From Bordetella bronchialis (GTDB taxonomy: Bacteria; Pseudomonadota; Gammaproteobacteria; Burkholderiales; Burkholderiaceae_B), in assembly GCF_001676705.1 (NCBI RefSeq), contig NZ_CP016170.1, positions 5,814,757-5,878,756 of the forward strand: a stretch of 64,000 nucleotides of DNA. Reading direction: 5' to 3'. The position numbers were made by a program, and so were the translations under genes. Below are positions 34,681 to 42,891 of this stretch, piece by piece; the first letter of the stretch is position 1, and the number at the start of each line of letters is the position of its first letter. A model generated the notes under the pieces. The model was not told the origin of the DNA, made no database searches, and was given only the letters and a program-made list of their open reading frames with translations.

Positions 34681-35847
34681 ATGATCCGCTCCAAGCTGCC
34701 CGACGTCGGGACCACCATTTTCACCGTCATGAGCCGCCTGGCCATCGAGCACAAGGCCATTAACCTGGGCCAGGGCTTTCCCGATTTCAATCCGGATCCG
34801 GCGCTGCTCGAGCTGGTGAGCAAAGCCATGGCTGACGGCCATAACCAATATCCCTATATGCCGGGTGTTGCGCCACTGCGGGAAGCGATCGCCACGAAGA
34901 CGCAGGCGCTCTACGGCCATGCATACGACCCCGAGACGGAAATCACAGTGACGAGCGGGGCCACCGAGGCCTTGATGGCGACCATCCTGGCGGCGGTGAA
35001 CACCGGCGACGAAGTCGTCGTCATCGAACCCTGCTACGACTCCTATCTACCGGGCATACGTTTGGCGGGCGGCACCGCGGTACCGGTGCCATTGCGTGCT
35101 CCGACGTCCGATGACCCCTATTACCGGATCGAGTGGCAACGCGTCAGAGATGCGATCACCCCCAAGACCCGCCTGCTGATGCTCAATTTTCCCCATAACC
35201 CCACGGGCGCCATCCTGGACGACGCGGACCTGGACGCCTTGGAAACCATCGTGCGCGAGACAGGCGTGCTCCTGGTGTCTGACGAAGTCTACGAACACAT
35301 CGTTTTCGATGGCCGCGAGCATGCCAGCCTGGCGCGCCGTCCCTTGCTGGCAGAGCACGCCTTCGTGATCTCTTCTTTCGGAAAGACCTATCACACGACG
35401 GGATGGAAGCTGGGCTATTGCTGCGCGCCGCGCCACCTGACGGCCGAATTGCGCAAAGTCCACCAGTTCATGGTGTTCACCGTACCGTCCCCCATGCAGT
35501 TCGCCTACGCGGAATACATGAAGAACCCGGCCCCGTACCGCGACTTGCCCGCGTTCTATCAAGCAAAACGCGATCGATTGCACGCTGGCTTGCTGAAGAC
35601 GCGCTTCCGGCCCCTGCCGAGCCCGGGGACCTTCTTCATGATGGCGGACTACAGCGCGATATCGCAGTTGCCTGAAGCCGAATTCGCGCGCTGGCTTACA
35701 ACGGAGTATGGCGTGGCGGTTATCCCGATCTCGGCCTTCTACCGTACGCCAGACGCGCCGGAATCGAATCACAAGCTGGTGCGCTTCTGCTTCGCGAAAC
35801 GGGATGAGACCCTGGACGAGGCCCTGGAGCGACTCAGCGCCGTCTAG
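34681..35847 (+). CDS. Methionine aminotransferase-like PLP enzyme
   Basis: 388-aa class I/II aminotransferase resembling E. coli YbdL and KAT-type methionine/aromatic aminotransferases. Visible motifs: AINLGQGFPDFNPDPALLEL (family hallmark), HNQYPYMPGVAPLREAIA, TVTSGATEAL, NFPHNPTGA with the PLP-contacting Asn, LLVSDEVYEHIVFDG, and SSFGKTYHTTGWKLGY with the Schiff-base lysine at residue 235. It would transaminate methionine or a related amino acid; the keto acid of methionine is the end product of the methionine salvage pathway. It stands alone, closed by a strong terminator. Confidence 0.92.
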   Translation: MIRSKLPDVGTTIFTVMSRLAIEHKAINLGQGFPDFNPDPALLELVSKAMADGHNQYPYMPGVAPLREAIATKTQALYGHAYDPETEITVTSGATEALMATILAAVNTGDEVVVIEPCYDSYLPGIRLAGGTAVPVPLRAPTSDDPYYRIEWQRVRDAITPKTRLLMLNFPHNPTGAILDDADLDALETIVRETGVLLVSDEVYEHIVFDGREHASLARRPLLAEHAFVISSFGKTYHTTGWKLGYCCAPRHLTAELRKVHQFMVFTVPSPMQFAYAEYMKNPAPYRDLPAFYQAKRDRLHAGLLKTRFRPLPSPGTFFMMADYSAISQLPEAEFARWLTTEYGVAVIPISAFYRTPDAPESNHKLVRFCFAKRDETLDEALERLSAV

Positions 35848-35871
35848 AAGGCGCGAAAACCTGAATCGAAG

Positions 35872-35897
35872 GGCAGCCTATGGCTGCCTTTTTTTTT
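35872..35897 (+). terminator. Strong intrinsic terminator after the aminotransferase gene
   Basis: GGCAGCC-TAT-GGCTGCC hairpin followed by nine T residues, 24 bp past the stop codon. It insulates the origin-like region to its right from readthrough. Confidence 0.95.
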
Positions 35898-36108
35898 CCC
35901 TCGTGGGGCTGCCGACGGTGTCCTGCTCCATCGCAGGTGCCGACCGCGTCTGTCACAACCAGCAAACCACGACGCCGCCATTGCAACAAAGCGCGCGCCG
36001 GGACTCGTCGAAGTGAGATCGGCACGACTCGGCGGTCGAGGGGTAAGGCCATGGACCTGCGATCCGCCGCCCGTATGCCGGGTCTGTGTTTTATCTCTTC
36101 TTTTCTTG

Positions 36109-36150
36109 TATATAAAAAGATTGGTAGTGATGGGTGTCTGTGGATAACTG
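36109..36150 (+). repeat. Direct repeat copy A of the oriC-like core (42 bp)
   Basis: Identical, base for base, to 36906-36947. Begins TATATAAAAAGATTGG and ends with a perfect DnaA box and ACTG. AT-rich TTCTTTTCTTG sequence flanks it on the left, resembling a melting region. Confidence 0.95.
36139..36147 (-). promoter_or_regulatory. Perfect DnaA box in module A
   Basis: TGTGGATAA on the plus strand, i.e. TTATCCACA on the minus strand, the high-affinity DnaA consensus. Confidence 0.85.
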
Positions 36151-36317
36151 GACAACTCATACTTCCCGTGGCGAATCAGGACATTGCGCCGTTTTCGGTA
36201 TGTGAGCTAGGCATGTTTACGCTCGCTCTTCAAGTTGAACAACTTCCGTCCGCCGACAAAAAAAGGGCTTTGTTCTCCTTTCATCCACAACGTTTGCACA
36301 AGTCCTCGTCCCAGCGG

Positions 36318-36326
36318 TTATGCACA
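36318..36326 (+). promoter_or_regulatory. DnaA-box-like nonamer in module A
   Basis: TTATGCACA, one mismatch to the consensus, on the opposite strand to the perfect box. It pairs positionally with ATGTCCACA at 37116 in module B. A second one-mismatch site TCATCCACA lies at 36281-36289. Confidence 0.6.
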
Positions 36327-36905
36327 GGGCCAGCGTCGTCGTCCTGCAGCACCGTGCAAGCCCCCCTGTCGCAAAAGCGCGCTCCTGTCGGCGGCATGCG
36401 CCAATCGGCATGAGTCCTATCGAGGCTGCGTCCTTACCCGCAGCCTTCGGGAACGCAGGCGTTCATCATCAACTTCATTCCGGCGCCGGGGCGTCATGGC
36501 GACCGTCAAGACGCGCGCAGTGCGCCGCCGCGCGCCGCGCGGTGCCTGGACACCATCTGCCCTGTTGGACAGCGCCTGAGCGCGCCTGGGTGGCCACAGC
36601 GGCAGCCGACGTCGACGAAGTGGTGCTGGGTGCCCGCCCTCGCCTAAGCCGGCACCACGTTCCGACTCGAGCTCCATGTCCTCGCGGCGCGACATGCGGC
36701 GAAAGGCGCATCCCAGGGTGGGGTTCGCAACGATGCCTTGGATGCGGTGCGTCGCGCACCGACGGCCTGACAGCGCGAAGGCCGGCCGAACGTGCAGGTA
36801 AGGATCCGCGCACTGGGCAGCTTCGGGACAGGGCGGTCATCCGCGACATCTGGCCGATGCCGGCCCGGGCTGGCAAGGACTTATGGTTTTCACACTTCTT
36901 TTTTA

Positions 36906-36947
36906 TATATAAAAAGATTGGTAGTGATGGGTGTCTGTGGATAACTG
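36906..36947 (+). repeat. Direct repeat copy B of the oriC-like core (42 bp)
   Basis: Identical to 36109-36150. Here the AT-rich stretch is longer (TTCTTTTTTATATATAAAAA), so this copy may melt more readily than copy A. Confidence 0.95.
36936..36944 (-). promoter_or_regulatory. Perfect DnaA box in module B
   Basis: TGTGGATAA on the plus strand, the exact DnaA consensus reversed, in the same context as module A. Confidence 0.85.
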
Positions 36948-37518
36948 CATCAACCGGGAAAAACCCTGTCGCGACAAGAGCTTGGCCTTCTTTCGCCCTG
37001 TGCAGCAGTTCTGTTTGCCGCCTCGGGAAAACATGAGCAACTTTCGAGAGGAGCGACTGGGCGAGCCTTATTCCCAACGCGTCCACAAGGTTTGCACATG
37101 GGCGCGACTTAGACGATGTCCACAGGCTGCGGCGCCATGGACTGGCGGTTCGTTCGTATATCGGCTGAGCGGTAAAGGCCTGGTGCGCCGGAGCCAGGAC
37201 CCAGGGGCGGCGGCGATACGCAAGCCGGTCATGGTCGGGATGGCGCTGTACTGGAGGCGCTACGACGCCGTGCCTCCGCGACGTTCCGGCTGGCCCAGCT
37301 TCCCTCGTGGCGAGGATAGAGTCGTACGATGTCGTAGTGATACGGGCTCAGCGCGCGGCAATAAACCGCATGACTATTCATTGCCGCTCTAAATGGAAAT
37401 AAGTTTTCCTGGATAAGGGTTTACCCTAGATCATTGCAGCGCAACAATCTCACCATTCCAGCGGCCCTGCCGCAGGGCCTTGACGGCTTTCGTCGGCCCC
37501 TGTTCTTTGGAGTGTGTC

Positions 37519-38028
37519 ATGAGAACCCTTGCGACTTCCCTGTTTGCCGCGCTTGCCCTCGCCGCCGGCGTCGCGCACGCGGATCCCCTGGCGTCCGGCC
37601 AACCGGCGCCTATCTCGCGGTCCGGCGCACAAGCGCCTGGCCACATGCTCGCCGGGAACCCGGCCGCAGTGGCGCGAGGAGCGATGCCCATCACCCTCGC
37701 GGACGACGGCGACTCCCCTGACGTCGGACGGATCCTGCTTGCCGATGGTGGCAATGGCGAAGACGGGCAGACCCTGCTTGCCCAGGGCGGCGGCTCGGAC
37801 GAGAGCGGCCAGATTCTGTTGGCCGGTGTGGAAGAGCCGGAAGGCAAGGGTTCGACCATGCTGGCCACCGGCGGCGGCTCCGGCGATACCGGGCAAACGA
37901 TGTTGGCCAACGGCGGCGATTCCGGCGATGCCGGGCAGACGATGTTGGCCACCGGCAGCGACCCCGACGATGCCGGCCGCACCATGCTGGCCGCCGGTCC
38001 CGAGGACGGTACTACCCAATTGGCCTGA
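37519..38028 (+). CDS. Secreted protein of tandem 14-residue repeats (unknown function)
   Basis: 169 aa. A clear signal peptide MRTLATSLFAALALAAGVAHA ends at about residue 21, so the protein is exported. From about residue 62 to the end it consists of seven to eight imperfect repeats of 13-14 residues, such as TGGGSGDTGQTMLA, NGGDSGDAGQTMLA and TGSDPDDAGRTMLA. The pattern is an acidic Gly/Ser/Asp-rich loop followed by a hydrophobic xxLA, a spacing that could stack into a solenoid or bind calcium. I recognise no family. The ATG at 37519 has GGAG upstream; a start 13 codons earlier would put non-signal sequence in front. It converges with the MarR gene 5 bp away. Confidence 0.72.
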   Translation: MRTLATSLFAALALAAGVAHADPLASGQPAPISRSGAQAPGHMLAGNPAAVARGAMPITLADDGDSPDVGRILLADGGNGEDGQTLLAQGGGSDESGQILLAGVEEPEGKGSTMLATGGGSGDTGQTMLANGGDSGDAGQTMLATGSDPDDAGRTMLAAGPEDGTTQLA

Positions 38029-38041
38029 GCCTGTCAGGCTC
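38027..38041. terminator. Small hairpin between the repeat protein and marR stops
   Basis: Inverted repeat GAGCC-TGTCA-GGCTC overlaps both stop codons of the two convergent genes. It has no U-tract, so it is only a weak candidate terminator. Confidence 0.3.
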
Positions 38042-38492
38042 GATTGAAAGCCTCGGCAAATTCGTCCGAGAAGATATCGGCCAGCGCCAGGCGCAATGCC
38101 GCCGCCCGCTCCGCGCCGTAGGCTCGCTCGAAGCGATTCTGTGCCTGCCGCCACAAGCGGTTGGCTTCGGCCAATTTGCGCCGGCCTTCCGGCGTGAGGT
38201 GTACGCGGCGGCTGCGGCCATCATGTTCGTCGCGGATCTGCACCAGATAGCCATCGCGCTCCAGCGGCTTGAGATTGTGCGCGAGCGCCGAGCGGTCCAG
38301 CACGATTGCGTGGGCGAGCTCCGACATGGTGGGCGTTCCCGCACGTTCGACGTGCAGCAGAATGGATCGCTGCGACGCCTTCAATCCACATGGCGCGAGC
38401 ACCGCATCGTATAGCTGGGTGACGCGCCGGTTTGCCTTGCGCAGGGCCGCGCCGTTGCAGACGCCCGGGTCTTTCGAGTCTAGTGTAGGCAT
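38034..38492 (-). CDS. MarR-family transcriptional regulator
   Basis: 152-aa dimeric winged-helix regulator of the drug/phenolic-response MarR group. The core shows LKASQRSILLHVERAGTPTM, the recognition region LAHAIVLDRSALAHNLKPLE, and the wing RDEHDGRSRRVHLTPEGRRK. The start MPTLDSKDPGVCNG at 38492 was chosen because the much longer frame covers the divergent MATE gene. It is divergent from that efflux pump gene, with a 156-bp shared promoter region containing an imperfect palindrome, so regulation of the pump by a substrate is likely. Confidence 0.92.
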   Translation of the reverse strand: MPTLDSKDPGVCNGAALRKANRRVTQLYDAVLAPCGLKASQRSILLHVERAGTPTMSELAHAIVLDRSALAHNLKPLERDGYLVQIRDEHDGRSRRVHLTPEGRRKLAEANRLWRQAQNRFERAYGAERAAALRLALADIFSDEFAEAFNRA

Positions 38493-38581
38493 GGCTGTGG
38501 AGGTTGGCGTTACGGCTGGCCGCGCGGTGGCGCGGACGGAGTCGCTTTCCGCGATTTTATTCCGGTTGACGTTAGGTGCAC

Positions 38582-38610
38582 ATGCAAATAGATTGCGTAT
38601 ATAGTTGCAT
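38582..38610. promoter_or_regulatory. Candidate MarR operator between marR and the MATE gene
   Basis: Imperfect inverted repeat with outer arms ATGCAA and TTGCAT and additional matching inner bases, 29 bp in all, in the AT-rich part of the divergent promoter region. Size and placement fit a MarR dimer site. Confidence 0.45.
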
Positions 38611-38648
38611 ATGCCAATACAACGCCATTCCCGGAAGCCTACTCCGCC

Positions 38649-40028
38649 ATGACATCCGCCACTACCAGCGCGACGATACCCGCCGCGAATCCACGCTTGC
38701 AGGCCATGCTGCATGCGCCGGTCGCCAGAACGCTCGTCCGCCTGAGCTGGCCCAACATGCTGATGATGTTGGCGCAGTCTTCCACCGGATTGATCGAAAC
38801 CTGGTTCCTGGCCAAGCTGGGTACCGACGTGCTGGCGGGCGTGGCCGTCGTGGTCCCGGTACTCATGCTGATGCAGAACATGTCGCAGGGGGCCATGGGT
38901 GGCGGAATCTCTTCCGCGATCGCCCGCGCGCTGGGCGCTGGCCGCCGAGAGGATGCCAATCATCTGGTGCGGCATGCCGTCGCGCTGAACGCCGGCATCG
39001 GCGTGGTCTTCACTGTCCTGCTGCTGGCCTTCGGACGGCCCTTGTTCCATTTGCTGGGTGCGGAGGGCCACGCGCTGGACGCCGCGGTAACCTATGGACA
39101 GGTGGTGTTCGCCGCGCTGCCGCTCATGTGGATCATGAATGCTTTGGCCAGCGCGATACGCGGGACGGGCAATATGATGGTCCCGGGTGCCGTGATCTGT
39201 GGCGGTGCACTGATGCTGATACCGCTTTCCCCGTGCCTGATATTCGGGCTCGGACCCTTGCCGTCCTTGGGCGTGGCAGGCGGCGCCTGGGCGCTGGTTC
39301 TCTACTACCTTGCCGGCGTGCTTATCCTTGGCGCCTACTGCCTGAGCGGGCGAAACGCGGCACGGCTCGTCGGCGGGCGCCTGCAATGGCCGATGATGCG
39401 CGGCATTCTTGCCGTCGGGGGCCTGGCCTGCCTGAATCCCGTCCTGACCAATACCATCATCGCGGGGACGGGCGCGCTGGTCGGCGCCTTCGCCGGGACG
39501 GCCGCCTTGGCCGGTTATGCCACCGCGGCCCGCCTGGAGTATCTGTTGATGCCCATCGCATTCGGGTTGGGCGCGCCCATGGTCGCGATGGTGGGGTCCA
39601 ACATCGGCGCGGGACAACACGAAAGAGCGCGGCGCATTGCCTTGGTGGGCGGCGCCATGGCCTTTGCGCTGGCCGAGGTGGTCGGCCTGATCGCCGCCGC
39701 GTATCCCAACGCATGGTTGCGCCTGTTCGGCAGCGATGAACATCTGCTGGAGGCGGGTGCGGCCTACCTGCGCATCGTGGGGCCGTTCTATGGCTTCTTC
39801 GCGCTGGGATTCTCGCTGTACTTTGCTTCGCAAGGAGCCGGTAGATTGAAATGGCCCTTGACCGCGGGAGCGATCCGGCTCGGCCTGTACGTGGGTGTCG
39901 GCGGCGCCGTGCTTGCCGTCACCCATTCGCTCACGGCGTTCTACATCCTGGGCGCCATCGCCATGATCGCCTATGGTTCGCTGGTGATGTGGTCCGTGGC
40001 GGCGCGTACCTGGTTTTCGCGGTCATGA
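38649..40028 (+). CDS. MATE-family multidrug efflux transporter
   Basis: 459-aa inner-membrane Na+ or H+ antiporter with about 12 hydrophobic segments in two MatE halves. The first half begins LVRLSWPNMLMMLAQSSTGL and the family signature GGGISSAIARALGAGR appears at about 88-103. The second half shows the equivalent LEYLLMPIAFGLGAPMVAMV and GSNIGAGQHERARRIALVGG. The start at 38649 precedes a short Ala/Thr-rich cytoplasmic tail. It is divergent from marR, pointing to inducible export of a toxic compound. Confidence 0.93.
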   Translation: MTSATTSATIPAANPRLQAMLHAPVARTLVRLSWPNMLMMLAQSSTGLIETWFLAKLGTDVLAGVAVVVPVLMLMQNMSQGAMGGGISSAIARALGAGRREDANHLVRHAVALNAGIGVVFTVLLLAFGRPLFHLLGAEGHALDAAVTYGQVVFAALPLMWIMNALASAIRGTGNMMVPGAVICGGALMLIPLSPCLIFGLGPLPSLGVAGGAWALVLYYLAGVLILGAYCLSGRNAARLVGGRLQWPMMRGILAVGGLACLNPVLTNTIIAGTGALVGAFAGTAALAGYATAARLEYLLMPIAFGLGAPMVAMVGSNIGAGQHERARRIALVGGAMAFALAEVVGLIAAAYPNAWLRLFGSDEHLLEAGAAYLRIVGPFYGFFALGFSLYFASQGAGRLKWPLTAGAIRLGLYVGVGGAVLAVTHSLTAFYILGAIAMIAYGSLVMWSVAARTWFSRS

Positions 40029-40215
40029 AGGCTGCATGGATTCATGCGCGGATCGCAAGACTTATGTGCGTGAAGAGGTAGCGGCATAGCCGTGATACCG
40101 CGGTGCTGCGCGGGATGAGACGAATGAGCATCAAGTCGATCCCGCAAGATCTCCACGCGCGGTGGCACGGCGCGTAGAGTGGAAGCCGTCAACCACTCAT
40201 ACAAGGAACCGCATC

Positions 40216-40752
40216 ATGAGCCGCATCGCTACTCCCGCCGTCGAAACCGCTACGGGCGCCACCGCCGACATCTACGCCAAGATCCGCAAGGCGGTGGGCC
40301 GTGTGCCCAACGCCTACGCCGCCATCGGTGCGATCAATCCGGCGGCGCTGGCGTCCACGTTGCAGGCCGGGGCCGTGCTGTCCGCCGGCAGCCTGAGCAA
40401 ACAGGACGAAGAAACGATCAAGATCGTGGTCAGCGAGATTGCCGGCTGCGACTATTGCGTGGCGGCGCATGCCGCGGTCGGCAAGATGGTGGGACTGAAG
40501 CCGGAGGCCATCAGGCAGATCCGGGCGGGCGAGTCCACCGGCGATGCCAAGCGCGACGCGCTCGTGCGATTCGTGCGCGTCCTGCAAACGACGCGTGGAA
40601 CGATACCGGCCGCCGAACTGGAAGCCGTCAAGGCGGCCGGATACAGCGATGCGCAGCTGGTCGACGTGGCGCTGGCGATCGCGCTGATCACGTTCACCAA
40701 CGTGTTCAACCGCTTCAACGACACCGATGTGGATTTTCCCGCTGTGGAATGA
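40216..40752 (+). CDS. Carboxymuconolactone decarboxylase / AhpD-like protein
   Basis: 178-aa all-helical protein of the CMD family. The redox pair is in CDYCVAAHA (Cys78, Cys81, with His85), the AhpD alkylhydroperoxidase signature, in the helix after SKQDEETIKIVVSEIAG. The ATG at 40216 has AAGGAA upstream; the longer frame has no conserved extension. Likely a peroxidase-like or thiol-exchange enzyme for peroxide defence. It stands between the MATE gene and a nitroreductase; the three could serve detoxification together, but co-transcription is not shown. Confidence 0.9.
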   Translation: MSRIATPAVETATGATADIYAKIRKAVGRVPNAYAAIGAINPAALASTLQAGAVLSAGSLSKQDEETIKIVVSEIAGCDYCVAAHAAVGKMVGLKPEAIRQIRAGESTGDAKRDALVRFVRVLQTTRGTIPAAELEAVKAAGYSDAQLVDVALAIALITFTNVFNRFNDTDVDFPAVE

Positions 40753-40925
40753 CCACCGTGTGCCGACCGTGGCCCGGGCGTGCCGGCCGGCGCGAACGGT
40801 TTGCAGGGCGCTTGCGGGGCGGTGGCTGAAGACGCGTTATCGGGCGCATAATGCCCCGGTATCGATCCATGCGTGGAGATATCCGCGCCACGCATGGACA
40901 CCGCCCGCCAGGAGAGCACCGCGCC

Positions 40926-41606
40926 ATGAATGCACCGCATGACATCGTCGACGAAGCCATCCGTTCGCGCCGCAGCGTCCGTGGATTCCTTCCCACACCG
41001 GTGCCCATGGAGACCGTCCGCGAGATCCTGACGGTGGCGTCGTATGCGCCCAGCGGCAGCAACATCCAGCCATGGCAGGTGCATGTGATCACCGGCCGCA
41101 CGCGCGATGCGATGTCGGTCGCGCTATTGGACGCGCACGCCAGGCAGTTGCCGGAATCGCGCGAATACCATTACTACCCGACGGCGTGGCGCAGCCCCTA
41201 TATCGAACGGCGTCGCCAGACCGGATGGGGTCTTTATTCCACTGTCGGTGTCGCCAAGGGCGACCGGGAAGGATCGGCCCGGCAGCATGGGCGCAACTAT
41301 GCCTTCTTCGGCGCGCCCGTGGTCTTTATCTTCTGCATCGACAAGGACCTGGAAAAAGGCAGCTGGCTGGATTTCGGCATGTTCCTGCAGAACATCATGG
41401 TGGCGGCGCGCGGCCGCGGCTTGCACAGCTGCCCGCAGGCCGCATTGGCGAACTACCCGGATATCGTCAAGCCCATGCTGGGCATAGGCCCGGAGCAGAC
41501 GCTGGTGTGCGGGCTGTCCATGGGGTACGAGGATCCGGATTGCGTGGCGAACCGCTTCCGGCCGCCGCGCATAGGATTGGAAGACTTCGTCACCTACCAC
41601 GATTGA
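40926..41606 (+). CDS. Nitroreductase-family flavoprotein
   Basis: 226-aa FMN-dependent NAD(P)H oxidoreductase of the nitroreductase superfamily. The N-terminus shows IRSRRSVRGFLPTPVPMETV and SYAPSGSNIQPWQVHV, both contacting FMN, and the C-terminus GLSMGYEDPDCVANRFRPPR is typical of the group. The ATG at 40926 has AGGAG about 11 bases upstream. Substrates are usually nitroaromatics or quinones; the natural one is unknown. It is followed 5 bp later by the stop of a convergent MFS transporter. Confidence 0.92.
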   Translation: MNAPHDIVDEAIRSRRSVRGFLPTPVPMETVREILTVASYAPSGSNIQPWQVHVITGRTRDAMSVALLDAHARQLPESREYHYYPTAWRSPYIERRRQTGWGLYSTVGVAKGDREGSARQHGRNYAFFGAPVVFIFCIDKDLEKGSWLDFGMFLQNIMVAARGRGLHSCPQAALANYPDIVKPMLGIGPEQTLVCGLSMGYEDPDCVANRFRPPRIGLEDFVTYHD

Positions 41607-41611
41607 CGCGG

Positions 41612-42826
41612 TCAGGCGGCCGCCGTGGCATGCCGCGGGCGCATACCCAGCAGCACCAGCAGCGTCGCCACCAGCAGCGCCAGTCCGCTTCCCGTGAAGA
41701 CGCCCAGCGCGCCGGCCATGTCGAAGACGGCCCCGCCCACCGCCGCGCCCAGCGTGATCGCAAGCTGTACCGCCGCGACGATCAGGCCGCCCGCGCTCTC
41801 GGCTTCATCCGGTACCCGGCGGGTGATCCAGGTGGACCATCCCACCGGCACGGTGCCGAATGCGAAGCCCCACAGTGCCACCATGGCCGAATCCGCGAAG
41901 GGGGCGCTGCCCGAAGCCGCCAGGAGGAGTCCCAGCGTCCCCATCAGCAGCGGCATCAAGGCGAGCGTCAGGCGTAGATTCCGTTCCAGCATGAAGCCGG
42001 CCACCGACGTCCCGATGAAGTTGGCCACGCCGAAGCCCAGCAGGATCGCCGACAGTCCATTCAGGCCCACCCCGGTCACGGTTTCCAGGAAGGGACGCAG
42101 ATACGTGAAGAAGGCGAAGTGGCCCGTGAACACCAGGATGACGGCCAGCATTCCCATGCCGATGCCGGGGCGCTTCAGGACCTCTGCCAGGGTGCCCAGC
42201 CGGGTGTGTCCCGTGGGCGCCATGCGCGGCAGCGTAGCCAGCTGCCAGGCCAGCGCCAGGACGCCCAGGCCGGTCGCCGCCAGGAATACGTTGCGCCAGC
42301 CTATCAGGCCGCCCAGGTAGCTGCCGACGGGCGCGGCGACGATGGTGGCCGCCGAGACGCCGCTGAACATCAGGGACAAGGCACGGGGGATCATGTCCTC
42401 CGGTACCAGCCGCATGGCGGTTGCCGCGGACATGGTCCAGAAGCCGCCGATAGCCACGCCCAGAAGCACGCGCCCCAGCAGCAGCGCCGGCAGATTCGAG
42501 GCGAAGGCGACCAGCAGGTTGGAAACGATCAGCAGTACGGAAAACGCCAGGAGCACATGCCGCCGGTCGATGCGGCGCGTGGCCGTGGCGATCAGCAGGC
42601 TGGTGACCAGGGCCACCGCGGCGGTGGCCGTCACGGCCTGGCCGGCCAGGCCTTCGCTGATGCGCAGATCGGCCGCCATGGGCGTCAACAGGCTGGCGGG
42701 CAGGAATTCCGCAGTCACCAGCCCGAAAACCCCCAGCGTCATCGAAAACACGGCCTGCCACGCGGGCCGTTCCGGGGCCTGCCATTGCCCTGACGATCCC
42801 GCTGCCTTTACATCCCCTGCTTGCAT
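41612..42826 (-). CDS. MFS transporter (AraJ/NepI-like)
   Basis: 404-aa 12-helix major facilitator. The segment LGVFGLVTAEFLPASLLTPM, loop motif RRIDRRHVLLAFSVLLIVSN after helix 2, GRVLLGVAIGGFWTMSAATA in helix 4 and WSTWITRRVPDEAESAGGL in the second half fit the DHA1 drug/arabinose-export (AraJ, NepI) group. The ATG at 42826 has GGGAAG upstream; a TTG eight codons earlier is less likely. It is divergent from an AraC-type regulator. The promoter region contains a GAAACT/AGTTTC inverted pair 25 bp apart that may be the operator. Confidence 0.9.
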   Translation of the reverse strand: MQAGDVKAAGSSGQWQAPERPAWQAVFSMTLGVFGLVTAEFLPASLLTPMAADLRISEGLAGQAVTATAAVALVTSLLIATATRRIDRRHVLLAFSVLLIVSNLLVAFASNLPALLLGRVLLGVAIGGFWTMSAATAMRLVPEDMIPRALSLMFSGVSAATIVAAPVGSYLGGLIGWRNVFLAATGLGVLALAWQLATLPRMAPTGHTRLGTLAEVLKRPGIGMGMLAVILVFTGHFAFFTYLRPFLETVTGVGLNGLSAILLGFGVANFIGTSVAGFMLERNLRLTLALMPLLMGTLGLLLAASGSAPFADSAMVALWGFAFGTVPVGWSTWITRRVPDEAESAGGLIVAAVQLAITLGAAVGGAVFDMAGALGVFTGSGLALLVATLLVLLGMRPRHATAAA

Positions 42827-42891
42827 GTCGACTTCCCAAGAAACTTTCAATGCCGTGCAGGATAAGCTAGAGTTTCCGGACGATCCATGCC

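Larger units (their letters stand above)
36101..37126. other. oriC: Candidate chromosomal replication origin (oriC), tandem modules
   Basis: Two modules, offset by 797-798 bp, each contain an AT-rich stretch (TATATAAAAAGATT), a perfect DnaA box TGTGGATAA (TTATCCACA reversed) at 36139 and 36936, and, about 145 bp on, a near-identical 17-mer TCCACAACGTTTGCACA at 36284 and TCCACAAGGTTTGCACA at 37082. A third paired box-like motif follows, TTATGCACA at 36318 and ATGTCCACA at 37116. The spacing of all three elements is conserved within one base between copies. In proteobacteria an AT-rich melting region beside DnaA boxes is the hallmark of oriC, and mnmG/parAB are usual neighbours. Origin activity is inferred. 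Confidence 0.65.
35898..37518. other. 1.6-kb non-coding region with duplicated oriC-like modules
   Basis: No ORF here has a recognisable product or a ribosome-binding site. The region holds two colinear origin-like modules (below) at about 36.1-36.33 and 36.9-37.13 kb. Between them are GC-rich spacer sequences; beyond the second, a hairpin (GCGGCAAT/ATTGCCGC, 37355-37387) and the inverted repeat AGGGTTTACCCT (37416-37427) precede the repeat-protein gene. Confidence 0.7.

Noticed and set aside
36320..37392. Frames of 150-240 aa in the oriC-like region
   Set aside because: They run through the repeated origin elements and lack coding character.
37700..38028. Repeat array as a CRISPR
   Set aside because: The 42-bp repeats are in frame, imperfect, contiguous without unique spacers, and encode a repeat protein.
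38034..39926. 630-aa minus-strand frame joining MarR with sequence antisense to the MATE gene
   Set aside because: Only the last 152 codons are the MarR protein; the rest is antisense to a clear transporter.
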